This document shows positions 32,865 through 40,510 of a DNA stretch of 64,000 nt, in pieces (positions within the stretch are counted from its first letter, which is position 1; each line of letters opens with the position of its first letter). The notes below the pieces were generated by a model. The model had not been told where the DNA came from. It saw nothing but the letters and a program-made list of their open reading frames with translations, and made no database searches. The stretch covers positions 62,001 through 126,000 of the forward strand of contig NZ_NMUL01000028.1 in NCBI RefSeq assembly GCF_002234595.1, given 5' to 3'. The position numbers were made by a program, and so were the translations under genes. The stretch is from Amycolatopsis vastitatis. Its GTDB lineage: Bacteria; Actinomycetota; Actinomycetes; Mycobacteriales; Pseudonocardiaceae.

Positions 32865-33310
32865 TGGCGAGGAAGTACCGGCTGGGCGTGACGCGGAAAG
32901 CCGCGAACGTCGTCGTGAAGGCGTTGCTCGAGCGCGGAATCCCCGTCAACGGGAACACCGGGTTCCTGCTCACCACCCGGGGACGCAAGAGCGGCGCCGA
33001 CCGGACCACGCCGGTCAATGTCATCGAGGTCGACGGCGAACGCTGGCTCGTTTCGCCGTACGGGCGGGTCGGCTGGGTGCACAACCTGCGCGCCGACGCC
33101 ACGGCCCGGCTGTGGCGCGGCCGACGGCGCGAGACGTGGGAGGTCGAGGAGGCCGACGCCGCCACGGCCGGTCGGGTGCTGCGCGCGTACGTCCGCAAGA
33201 TCCCGGTGACGGCGCCGTTCTTCGACGCGAAGCTGACCGGCCCGGCCGAGGCTTTCGCCGCGGAAGCCGATCGACACCCGGTGTTCCGGTTGGCAAGATC
33301 GCGGGTGTGA
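32864..33310 (+). CDS. Nitroreductase/deazaflavin-dependent (F420) oxidoreductase family protein
   Basis: A 148-residue protein. The ATG at 32864 overlaps the previous stop. It has the split-barrel pattern of the Ddn-like deazaflavin-dependent family: TGFLLTTRGRKSG, TPVNVIEVDGERWLVSPYG and WVHNLRADATARLWRGRR. These small proteins bind F420H2 and reduce varied electrophiles, some at the membrane. Coupling to the acyl-CoA dehydrogenase suggests a redox step on the same substrate (inference). The stop overlaps the next start (GTGA). Confidence 0.82.
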   Translation: MARKYRLGVTRKAANVVVKALLERGIPVNGNTGFLLTTRGRKSGADRTTPVNVIEVDGERWLVSPYGRVGWVHNLRADATARLWRGRRRETWEVEEADAATAGRVLRAYVRKIPVTAPFFDAKLTGPAEAFAAEADRHPVFRLARSRV

Positions 33311-34077
33311 ACCGGGAGCGGGCGGCGGAGCTGATCTGGGACGCGTGGCAGACCGGGAAGCGGCTCGACGGTCTTCCTGCCGGCGCCCGTCCGCGCGACC
33401 TGGCCGAGGGCATGGCCGCGCAGGCGGCGCTCGCCGAGCTGGCCGGACCGGTCTCCGGCTGGAAGATCGCGGCGACCACCGTGTATGCCCGGCAGTACCT
33501 CGACGTCCCCGGGCCGCTGGCGGGCGCGCTGTTCGAGCGGTTCCACCACGTCGAGGGCGCGCCGGTACCCGCGGACACGATGACCATGGGCGTCGCCGAA
33601 CCCGAGTTCGCCTTCCGGCTCAAGGCCGATCCCGGGCCGTCGCCGTCGCTGACCGCGGTGCTCGACGCGGTCGACACGATGTTCCTGGCCCTGGAAATGC
33701 CGGACAGCCGCTACACCGACCACCAGCACGCGGGCGGCCCGCAGCTGCTGGCAGACGTCGCCTGCGCGGGCCGGTTCGTCGAAGGACGGGCGGTCCCGGG
33801 CTGGCGCGACCTCGACCTGCCCCGGCAGCCGGTGGTCCTGCACGCCGACGGCGCGGAGTTCGCCCGCGGCAGCGGAAGCCTGGTGCTGGGCGACCCGCGC
33901 CTGGCCCTGCACTGGCTGGCGATGGAGCTGTCCCGCCACGGCCGTTCGCTGCGCCCGGGCGACGTCGTGACGACGGGCACGGCGACCCCGCCGTGCCCGA
34001 TCCACGCGGGCGGCCACGTGATGGCGGACTTCGGCGCGCTGGGCAGCGTGGAAGCGCGGTTCGCGGGGGGAGGGTAA
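33307..34077 (+). CDS. 2-keto-4-pentenoate hydratase-like (FAH superfamily) protein
   Basis: A 256-residue protein starting at GTG 33307 (VNRERAAELIWDAWQTG). FAH/MhpD features are VSGWKIAATT, MTMGVAEPEFAFRLKAD (the metal-site E-x-E-like segment), MFLALEMPDSRY, LLADVACAGRFVEG and RPGDVVTTGTATPP. Relatives hydrate 2-oxopent-4-enoate or decarboxylate 4-oxalocrotonate in aromatic meta-cleavage. No ring-cleavage dioxygenase is nearby, so the substrate is uncertain. It is third in the acyl-CoA dehydrogenase operon. Confidence 0.82.
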   Translation: MNRERAAELIWDAWQTGKRLDGLPAGARPRDLAEGMAAQAALAELAGPVSGWKIAATTVYARQYLDVPGPLAGALFERFHHVEGAPVPADTMTMGVAEPEFAFRLKADPGPSPSLTAVLDAVDTMFLALEMPDSRYTDHQHAGGPQLLADVACAGRFVEGRAVPGWRDLDLPRQPVVLHADGAEFARGSGSLVLGDPRLALHWLAMELSRHGRSLRPGDVVTTGTATPPCPIHAGGHVMADFGALGSVEARFAGGG

Positions 34078-34106
34078 TCCGGCGGTTCCGGGGCTATCGT
34101 CGGCGC

Positions 34107-34721
34107 GTGGGCGAGCGCGGCAGGCCACGGCACCCGGACCGGCTGACCCCCGCCGAGTGGCGGGTGGTCGACGCGGTCCGCCACGGCCTGACCAACCGCG
34201 AGATCGCGCGGCGGCGCGGCACCAGCCAGGACGCCGTCAAGTTCCACGTCGGCAACGCCGTCCGCAAGCTGGGCCTGGCGGGGCGGGCCGAGCTGCGCGC
34301 CTGGCGTGGTGCCCCGGCGGACAGCGCGCTCGCCGGCCGGACGGGTGAGGAGGCGACGGTGCTGGGACCGATCGGGCAGGTTTCGCGGACGGTCGCGGAC
34401 CTCGGCCGGGCGAAGGCCTTCTACGGCGACGTGCTCGGCCTGAGCCACCTCTACACCTTCGGCGACCTGGCGTTCTTCGACTGCGACGGCGTCCGGCTGT
34501 TCCTGACCGCCGGCGAGCCGAAGGGCGCGGAGTCGGTGCTGTACTTCAAGGTTCCGGACATCGACGCGGCCTACGACGAGCTGCGCTCGCGGGGCGTGGA
34601 GTTCCTGGGCGCGCCGCACCTGATCCACCGGCACGAGTCCGGGGTGGAGGAGTGGATGGCGTTCTTCACCGACCCGGACGGCCATCCGACGGCGATCATG
34701 GCTCAAGTCTCGCTAGAGTGA
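34107..34721 (+). CDS. LuxR-type helix-turn-helix fused to a VOC (glyoxalase-like) domain
   Basis: A 204-residue protein starting at GTG 34107, 29 bp after the hydratase gene. Residues about 14-64 are a GerE/LuxR DNA-binding helix-turn-helix (LTPAEWRVVDAVRHGLTNRE, SQDAVKFHVGNAVRKLGL). Residues about 85-204 are a vicinal-oxygen-chelate domain (VSRTVADLGRAKAFYGDVLG ... WMAFFTDPDGHPTAIMAQ). There is no receiver or kinase domain; the VOC part may be the ligand sensor, or the fusion may bring an enzyme to DNA. The HTH keeps the conserved T-x-x-E-x-x-V start and the N-R-E-I-A-R turn. It probably regulates the upstream operon (inference). Confidence 0.75.
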   Translation: MGERGRPRHPDRLTPAEWRVVDAVRHGLTNREIARRRGTSQDAVKFHVGNAVRKLGLAGRAELRAWRGAPADSALAGRTGEEATVLGPIGQVSRTVADLGRAKAFYGDVLGLSHLYTFGDLAFFDCDGVRLFLTAGEPKGAESVLYFKVPDIDAAYDELRSRGVEFLGAPHLIHRHESGVEEWMAFFTDPDGHPTAIMAQVSLE

Positions 34722-34728
34722 CCGGGTG

Positions 34729-35130
34729 ATGACGTTCCGTGCCGGGTTCGTGGTGCTCGCGGTGATCGTGGCGGCGCTCGACGCGGGATTCTGGCTGTTC
34801 ACGCGCACCCAGCACCAGACGACGGCGCGGATCGGCTTCGTGATCGCGTTCGTGCTGCTGCTGGCGCTGCTCGCGGCGTCCGCGGGACTGGTGCGCTGGG
34901 AGGTCGCGGCACCACTGGGCGCGGCGTCGACCTCCGGCCTGTTCTTCGTCGGCGCGGCGGCGATCTTCAGCGTGGGCTTCGGGTTCCTGCTGACGGCGGT
35001 GATCGAGGCCGCGCTCGTGCGGCGGATGGTGCCGGCGGCGGGCTGGCGCGGCGGCCACTGGCTGATCAGCGCGGCGGCGGCGGTGGTCCCGGTGGTGCTG
35101 TTCGCGGTCGGTCTCTTCGCGCTGGATTGA
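34729..35130 (+). CDS. Hypothetical four-helix membrane protein
   Basis: A 133-residue protein with four clear hydrophobic helices: residues 5-22 (FRAGFVVLAVIVAALDAGFW), 34-55, 62-90 and 108-130. The start is ATG 34729, or GTG 34726 one codon earlier. It begins 7 bp after the previous stop, so it may end the operon. I recognise no family; the short loops and repeated helix-rich layout suggest a small accessory membrane protein. Confidence 0.65.
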   Translation: MTFRAGFVVLAVIVAALDAGFWLFTRTQHQTTARIGFVIAFVLLLALLAASAGLVRWEVAAPLGAASTSGLFFVGAAAIFSVGFGFLLTAVIEAALVRRMVPAAGWRGGHWLISAAAAVVPVVLFAVGLFALD

Positions 35131-35136
35131 TCGCCG

Positions 35137-35158
35137 AGGATACTTTGCAAAGGATCCT
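35137..35158. promoter_or_regulatory. ArsR-family operator palindrome
   Basis: The stretch from AGGATACTTTG to CAAAGGATCCT is a 22-bp palindrome with only one mismatched pair, 20 bp before the regulator's ATG. It is a likely autoregulatory site. Confidence 0.65.
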
Positions 35159-35178
35159 CTGCGGTCTAGGGTGAGGAC

Positions 35179-35772
35179 ATGCCCGAGGACAAGTCGTCGC
35201 GACCGCTCGACGCGCGGATGCTCCGGGCGATGGCCCACCCGTTGCGGATGCGGATGATCGACCTGCTGCAGGCCGACGGGCCCGCCACCGCCACCGGGCT
35301 GGGCAAACGGGTCGGCGAAAGCTCCGGGACGACCAGCTGGCACCTGCGCCTGCTGGCGGAGGCCGGCCTGGTGGAGGAGGACCGCGAACGCGGGAACAAG
35401 CGCGAACGCTGGTGGCGCTCGACCCAGGACTCGACGAGCATGCGCGTCGCCGACTTCATCGACGACCCCGACCTGGCGGGCCCGCTGGACAGCTTTCTGC
35501 GGTCGGTGATCGAGCAGCGGTACCAGGCGGAGTCCCGGTTCGCCGGCGAGCTCCCGCGGTGGATGGACCAGTGGTACGACAAGGCGATCTTCAGTGACGT
35601 GCGGCTGTCCTTGACGCCCGAGGAAGCGGCCGCGATGAGCGCCGAGGTAGTGGCGGTGATCGACCGCTACCGCCGGGACGCGCGACCGGGCGACCACAAC
35701 GTGATCGCCCACTGGTCGGCGTTCCCCCGGCAAGCGCGGCCAGAGGATTCCGGCACGGCAGAGTCCGGTTGA
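35179..35772 (+). CDS. ArsR-type winged-helix transcriptional regulator
   Basis: A 197-residue protein with an N-terminal winged helix-turn-helix (about 12-85: LDARMLRAMAHPLRMRMIDL, ATGLGKRVGESSGTTSWHL, GLVEEDRERGNKRERWWR). The C-terminal half is helical and acidic, lacks Cys-rich metal sites, and resembles the longer ArsR branch (YdfF-like) that senses organic ligands. The operator at 35137-35158 lies immediately upstream, indicating autoregulation. A small gene follows 14 bp later and may be a target. Confidence 0.82.
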   Translation: MPEDKSSRPLDARMLRAMAHPLRMRMIDLLQADGPATATGLGKRVGESSGTTSWHLRLLAEAGLVEEDRERGNKRERWWRSTQDSTSMRVADFIDDPDLAGPLDSFLRSVIEQRYQAESRFAGELPRWMDQWYDKAIFSDVRLSLTPEEAAAMSAEVVAVIDRYRRDARPGDHNVIAHWSAFPRQARPEDSGTAESG

Positions 35773-35786
35773 GGGGGAGGAACGTG

Positions 35787-35972
35787 GTGCACTTCCTGAT
35801 GGCGGAGGACCTGGTCCGCGAGCGGGAAACCGAACTGAGGCGCGTGGCGGCGAGGCCGAGAGGTGTCCGGCGCGAAGGAACTCGGCGGCAACGGCTCGGG
35901 TGGATGCTCGTGGAAGCGGGGTTGCGGCTGACGGCGGAGAACGGCGTGGCGTCGGCTCGCAGCGCGGTCTGA
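35787..35972 (+). CDS. Small basic hypothetical protein (61 residues)
   Basis: Starts at GTG 35787 with a GGGGGAGG ribosome site 6 bp upstream, too good to be chance. The protein is Arg-rich and likely helical (EDLVRERETELRRVAARP, RRQRLGWMLVEAGLRLTA). I know no family for it. It sits 14 bp after the ArsR gene on the same strand and is probably co-transcribed. Confidence 0.55.
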   Translation: MHFLMAEDLVRERETELRRVAARPRGVRREGTRRQRLGWMLVEAGLRLTAENGVASARSAV

Positions 35973-36154
35973 CAGCCGCCGCCGGGACTTCTGCAGGAGC
36001 CTGTCCACTTGTCCGGGGAGTCGCCGAGCAGCGGCGCTGGCCGCCCCGCGAATCCTCCCTCGCCCTCCCTGGCAGGGCTCCGGCGAAGTCGTGTCGTCGC
36101 AGGCAGCTCTGCAAAGGACTCGTTGGCCCACCACCCCGAAGCCGGATTGTGACT

Positions 36155-36214
36155 ACGGACGGTAGTGCCGGGTCAAGGCGGGAAAGCGTGCCTTGACCCG
36201 GCACTGCCGTCCGT
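36155..36214. repeat. 60-bp hairpin with 25-base arms
   Basis: Arms 36155-36179 and 36190-36214 (ending GGGTCAAGGC / GCCTTGACCC) pair with one mismatch around a 10-base loop. It may terminate transcription in either direction. Confidence 0.7.
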
Positions 36215-36224
36215 GTTCTGGCCC

Positions 36225-36258
36225 CGTATCGGGGTTGCGGGGAGGGGTCTGGGTGGGG
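36225..36258 (+). repeat. 34-bp dispersed repeat, copy 2
   Basis: Identical over 34 bases to 29313-29346, same orientation. Confidence 0.8.
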
Positions 36259-36354
36259 TGCCGGTTGTGTCTTCAGCGTGCCGTCATGCCGGTGAGGCAC
36301 TTGAAAAAGGGGGCTGCTACGACTTCGCCGGGGACCCCTGGGCCCGAAAACCTC

Positions 36355-36470
36355 CCCCGCCCTCCCTGGGGGGCGTCCCCAAGTCCAGTCTATCGGCACC
36401 CACCGACGAACCCGGCTGGAAAGCCGCCAGCCGGCGGAGTTGTCCACATCTCCGCCGGCCTGTGGACAAC
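36355..36470 (-). repeat. DnaA-box pair element, copy B
   Basis: Read in the direction of tex (minus strand): it starts at the base after the tex stop codon. TTGTCCACA (36469-36461), 12 bases, TGTGGACAA (36448-36440), variable bases, TGCCGATAGACTGGACTT, then GGGGACGCCCCCCAGGGAGG. It has the same layout as copies A and C. Confidence 0.8.
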
Positions 36471-38849
36471 CTACTTGCCGAAGCCGGCCCGGCGAAGCGC
36501 CTCGGCCATCGACCCGCTGGCATTGCCGCCGCGGTCCCGGCCGCCGCCACCGCCGCGCCGGTCACCGCCGCCGCCGCTGCCGCTGCCGCCGCGGCGCTGG
36601 CCGCCGCCCTGACCGCCGCCGCCCTGGCCGCGGTCACGCCGCTCGCCGCCGCGCGACGTCGAAGCTCCCGGCTCGTCGTCCAGCCTCAGCGTCAGCGAGA
36701 TCCGCTTCCGCGGCACGTCGACGTCGAGGACCTTCACCTTCACGATGTCCCCGGGCTTCACGACCTCGCGGGGGTCCTTCACGAAGTTCTTCGACAGCGC
36801 CGAAACGTGCGCCAGGCCGTCCTGGTGCACGCCGACGTCGATGAACGCGCCGAATGCCGCCACGTTCGTCACCACGCCCTCCAGCCGCATGCCCGGCTTG
36901 AGGTCCGAGATCTTGTCCACGCCCTCCGCGAACGTCGCCGTCTTGAACGCCGGGCGGGGGTCGCGGCCCGGCTTGTCCAGCTCCGCCAGGATGTCCGTCA
37001 CCGTCGGGAGACCGAACGTGTCGTCGACGAAATCACCCGGGCGAAGCGACGACAGCGTCCGCGTGTTGCCGATCAGCGAGCGCAGGTCCGTGCCCGTCTT
37101 CGTCAGGATCCGCCGCACCACCGGGTACGCCTCCGGGTGCACCGACGACGAGTCGAGCGGGTCGTCGCCGTCCGGGATGCGCAGGAAGCCCGCGCACTGC
37201 TCGAACGCCTTCGGGCCGAGCCGCGCGACCTCCTTCAGCGACGTCCGCGACCGGAACGGCCCGTTCGTGTCGCGGTGGGCGACGATGTTCTCCGCCAGTC
37301 CCGTCGTGATGCCCGAAACCCGGGTCAGCAGCGGCGCCGACGCCGTGTTGACGTCCACGCCGACCGCGTTCACGCAGTCCTCGACCACCGCGTCGAGCGA
37401 GCGCGACAGCGAAACCTCGGACAGGTCGTGCTGGTACTGGCCGACGCCGATCGACTTCGGGTCGATCTTCACCAGTTCGGCCAGCGGGTCCTGCAGCCGT
37501 CGCGCGATGGAGACCGCGCCGCGCAGCGAGACGTCCATGTTCGGCAGTTCCTGTGAAGCGAACGCCGACGCCGAGTACACCGAAGCGCCCGCCTCGGACA
37601 CGACAGCCTTCGTCAGGTTCAGCGAAGGGTGCTTCTTGATCAGCTCGATGGCGAGCTTGTCGGTCTCGCGCGACGCCGTCCCGTTGCCGATCGAGATCAG
37701 CTCGACCTTGTGCCGCGCGCACAGCGCCGCGAGCTCGGCGATCGACTGGTCCCACTTGTTCGCCGGCTGGTGCGGGTAGATGACGTGGGTGTCGACGACC
37801 TTGCCGGTCGCGTCCACGACGGCCACCTTGACGCCGGTGCGGAAGCCCGGGTCGAGACCCATCGTGGCGCGGGTGCCGGCTGGCGCGGCGAGCAGCAGGT
37901 CACGCAGGTTGGACGCGAACACGCGCACGGCGTCGTCCTCGGCCGCCTGGCGCAGCCGCATCCGCAGGTCGATGCCCAGGTGCAGGAGGATCTTGGTGCG
38001 CCACGCCCAGCGCACGGTGTCGCCGAGCCACTTGTCGCCCGGGCGGCCCTGCTGCGCGATGCCGAACTTCGCCGCGATGCGGTGCTCGTATTCGGTCGGG
38101 CCGACCTGCGGTTCGTCGGTGGGCTCCTCCGGTGCCATGGTGAGGTCGAGGACCTCCTCCTTCTCGCCGCGCAGCATCGCGAGGATGCGGTGCGAGGGGA
38201 GCTTGGTGTAGGGCTCGGAGAAGTCGAAGTAGTCGGCGAACTTGGCGCCTTCCTCCTCCTTGCCCGCACGGACCTTGGCCACCAGGTGCCCCTGGCGCCA
38301 CATCTTCTCGCGCAACTCGCCGATGAGGTCGGCATCCTCGGCGAAGCGCTCGACGAGGATCGCGCGGGCGCCGTCGAGGGCGGCCTGCGCGTCCGCGACG
38401 CCCTTGTCGGCGTCGACGAACACCGCGGCGGCGGCCTGCGGGTCGGTCGTCGGGTCGTTCAGCAGGCCGTCGGCCAGCGGCTCGAGCCCGGCCTCGCGCG
38501 CGATCATCGCCTTCGTGCGGCGCTTCGGCTTGTACGGGAGGTAGATGTCCTCGAGCCGCGACTTCGTGTCCGCGGCGAGGATCTGGGCCTCGAGGGCGTC
38601 GTCGAGCTTGCCCTGGCTCCGGATCGACTCCAGCACGGCGAGCCGGCGCTCGTCGAGTTCCCGCAGGTAGCGCAGCCGTTCCTCGAGCGTGCGCAGCTGC
38701 GCGTCGTCGAGCATGCCGGTGACTTCCTTGCGGTAACGCGCGATGAACGGCACGGTCGACCCGCCGTCGAGCAGCTCGACGGCGGCCTTGACCTGTCCTT
38801 CGCGCACGCCCAGTTCTTCGGCGATCTTCTGCTCGACCGACACGCTCAC
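36471..38849 (-). CDS. tex: Tex family transcription accessory protein (S1 RNA-binding)
   Basis: A 792-residue cytoplasmic protein with the Tex domain order: N-terminal helical domain (SVEQKIAEELGVREGQVKAAV, GSTVPFIARYRKEVTG, typical), YqgF-like RNase H fold in the middle (TMGLDPGFRTGVKVAVVD), helix-hairpin-helix segments (SRVSGITTGLAENIVAHRD) and an S1 domain near 655-725 (LKPGMRLEGVVTNVAAFGAF, GLAHVSALS). Tex/Spt6-like proteins bind RNA and act in transcription and stress tolerance. Unusually, the last roughly 60 residues form a Gly/Arg-rich RGG-like tail (GGGGQGGGQRRGGSGSGGGG) before a conserved-looking end, MAEALRRAGFGK. The stop codon abuts DnaA-box element B. Confidence 0.93.
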   Translation of the reverse strand: MSVSVEQKIAEELGVREGQVKAAVELLDGGSTVPFIARYRKEVTGMLDDAQLRTLEERLRYLRELDERRLAVLESIRSQGKLDDALEAQILAADTKSRLEDIYLPYKPKRRTKAMIAREAGLEPLADGLLNDPTTDPQAAAAVFVDADKGVADAQAALDGARAILVERFAEDADLIGELREKMWRQGHLVAKVRAGKEEEGAKFADYFDFSEPYTKLPSHRILAMLRGEKEEVLDLTMAPEEPTDEPQVGPTEYEHRIAAKFGIAQQGRPGDKWLGDTVRWAWRTKILLHLGIDLRMRLRQAAEDDAVRVFASNLRDLLLAAPAGTRATMGLDPGFRTGVKVAVVDATGKVVDTHVIYPHQPANKWDQSIAELAALCARHKVELISIGNGTASRETDKLAIELIKKHPSLNLTKAVVSEAGASVYSASAFASQELPNMDVSLRGAVSIARRLQDPLAELVKIDPKSIGVGQYQHDLSEVSLSRSLDAVVEDCVNAVGVDVNTASAPLLTRVSGITTGLAENIVAHRDTNGPFRSRTSLKEVARLGPKAFEQCAGFLRIPDGDDPLDSSSVHPEAYPVVRRILTKTGTDLRSLIGNTRTLSSLRPGDFVDDTFGLPTVTDILAELDKPGRDPRPAFKTATFAEGVDKISDLKPGMRLEGVVTNVAAFGAFIDVGVHQDGLAHVSALSKNFVKDPREVVKPGDIVKVKVLDVDVPRKRISLTLRLDDEPGASTSRGGERRDRGQGGGGQGGGQRRGGSGSGGGGDRRGGGGGRDRGGNASGSMAEALRRAGFGK

Positions 38850-38928
38850 TGCAACACGCTCCTGCTTCGCCTGGATCCGATCGTCCCATTCTGCCGTTTC
38901 CGGCGCCCCGACTTTCGGATGGGGTTCC

Positions 38929-38957
38929 TTGACAATCAGATTGGTCTAGTCCATTTT
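38929..38957 (+). promoter_or_regulatory. Chitinase promoter with DasR operator (dre)
   Basis: ATTGGTCTAGTCCATT (38940-38955) matches the dre consensus (A-N-T-GGTCTAGACC-A-N-T) recognised by DasR, the GlcNAc-6-phosphate-responsive GntR regulator. It fills the space between TTGACA (38929-38934) and a weak -10 CATTTT (38952-38957), so binding would block transcription. Confidence 0.75.
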
Positions 38958-38992
38958 GTGGTGACCTGCCTCACTGGTGTCGTGGAGGTCCC

Positions 38993-40462
38993 GTGGTCCC
39001 CAAGGTTCGCTTCGCCCTGCTTTCCTTACTTTCCGTGGTCGCGCTCTGTCTCGGTGTGACCTTCGTGCTCGCCGGCAGTGCTTCGGCGGCGAACATCCTG
39101 GCCAATCCCGGCTTCGAGGCCGGCGCCACGGGCTGGACGTGCACCACCACGCCGGCCGTGGTGAGCAGCCCGGTGCACGGCGGGAGCCGGGCCCTGAACG
39201 TGACGCCGACGTCGTCGGACAACGCGCAGTGCTCGCAGACGCTCACCGTTTCGCCGAACACGGCGTACAAGCTGTCGGCCTGGGTCCAGGGCAGCTACGT
39301 CTACCTGGGCGTCTCCGGCTCGGCGACGACCAGCACGTGGACACCCGGCACCAGCGGCTACCAGCAGCTGTCGCTGAGCTTCACGACCGGATCGGGCACG
39401 TCGCTGACGGTGTACCTGCACGGCTGGTACGGCCAGCCCACGTACTACGCCGACGACGTCAGCCTCGACGGCCCGGGCACCCCGCCCCCGACGACGCCCA
39501 CCACGCCCACCACCCCGCCGACGACCACCACGACCCCGCCGACGACGACCACGCCGCCGCCGACCCAGGGTGACCTGCCGAAACACGTCCTGACCGGCTA
39601 CTGGCAGAACTTCTACAACGGCGCCAAGGCGCTGAAGCTCGCGGACGTGCCGACGAAGTACAACGTCATCGCGGTGTCGTTCGCGGACGCCACGGGCACG
39701 CCGGGAGCGGTGAGCTTCACCCTCGACTCGGGCCTTTCCTCGCAGCTCGGCGGCTACACGGACGCCCAGTTCAAGGCCGACATCAAGACCGTGCAGGCGC
39801 GCGGCCAGAGGGTGATCATCTCGGTCGGCGGCCAGAACGGCACGATCAGCGTCAGCGACTCGACCTCGGCGAACAACTTCGCGAACAGCATCAAGTCCCT
39901 GATCGCGAACTACGGCTTCGACGGCGTCGACATCGACCTGGAGAACGGCATCAACGCCACGTACATGGGCCAGGCGTTGCGAAGCATCTACAACGGCGGC
40001 GGCAAGGTGATCACGATGGCGCCGCAGACGATCGACATGCAGTCCACGTCCGGCGGCTATTTTCAGCTCGCGCTGAACATCAAGGACATCCTGACGATCG
40101 TCAACATGCAGTACTACAACTCCGGTTCGATGAACGGCTGCAACCGCAACGTCTACTCGCAGGGCACGGTCGACTTCCTGACGGCGCTGGCCTGCATCCA
40201 GCTGCAGGGCGGCCTGCGCGCGGACCAGGTGGGCCTCGGCCTGCCTGCCTCGCCCCAGGCAGCGGGCGGCGGCTACCAGGCGCCGTCGAACACGGTGTCG
40301 GCACTGAACTGCCTGGCCCGCGGCACGTCCTGCGGCTCGTTCAAACCGTCGGCCACGTACCCGTCGATCCGCGGCGCGATGACGTGGTCGATCAACTGGG
40401 ACGCGTCGCAGGGGTACGCGTTCGCCAACACGGTCTCGGCCGGGCTCGCGGGCCTGCCCTGA
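38993..40462 (+). CDS. Secreted GH18 chitinase with N-terminal carbohydrate-binding module
   Basis: A 489-residue secreted enzyme with GTG start at 38993 after GGAGG. Order: signal peptide (1-33), a beta-sandwich carbohydrate-binding module (about 34-158, NILANPGFEAGATGWTC ... YYADDVSLDG, CBM4/16-like), a Pro/Thr linker (about 160-192) and the GH18 TIM barrel (198-489). The catalytic DxxDxDxE is DGVDIDLE with D310, D313, D315 and acid E317. VIISVGG and the M-x-Y-Y strand NMQYYNSG are also as in GH18. It cleaves chitin by substrate-assisted hydrolysis. Control by DasR is predicted from the dre site in its promoter. Confidence 0.92.
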   Translation: MVPKVRFALLSLLSVVALCLGVTFVLAGSASAANILANPGFEAGATGWTCTTTPAVVSSPVHGGSRALNVTPTSSDNAQCSQTLTVSPNTAYKLSAWVQGSYVYLGVSGSATTSTWTPGTSGYQQLSLSFTTGSGTSLTVYLHGWYGQPTYYADDVSLDGPGTPPPTTPTTPTTPPTTTTTPPTTTTPPPTQGDLPKHVLTGYWQNFYNGAKALKLADVPTKYNVIAVSFADATGTPGAVSFTLDSGLSSQLGGYTDAQFKADIKTVQARGQRVIISVGGQNGTISVSDSTSANNFANSIKSLIANYGFDGVDIDLENGINATYMGQALRSIYNGGGKVITMAPQTIDMQSTSGGYFQLALNIKDILTIVNMQYYNSGSMNGCNRNVYSQGTVDFLTALACIQLQGGLRADQVGLGLPASPQAAGGGYQAPSNTVSALNCLARGTSCGSFKPSATYPSIRGAMTWSINWDASQGYAFANTVSAGLAGLP

Positions 40463-40476
40463 CCGTGTGCTGAAGA

Positions 40477-40508
40477 AGGCCCTCCCGGAAGCGCGGCCGG
40501 GAGGGCCT
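40477..40508 (+). terminator. Stem-loop terminator after chitinase
   Basis: AGGCCCTCCCGG and CCGGGAGGGCCT, perfect 12-base arms with an 8-base loop, 14 bp after the stop; followed by CTTCATTTC. Confidence 0.7.
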
Positions 40509-40510
40509 CT

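Larger units (their letters stand above)
35973..36470. other. 498-bp non-coding region crowded with repeats
   Basis: No supported gene. From left to right: about 180 bp with nothing recognised, a large hairpin (36155-36214), the second 34-bp repeat copy (36225-36258), about 90 bp plain, and DnaA-box element B (36355-36470) abutting the tex stop codon. Confidence 0.65.

Noticed and set aside
36355..36470. DnaA-box element as a chromosomal origin
   Set aside because: Only two boxes per copy, no AT-rich unwinding region and no dnaA/dnaN genes nearby.
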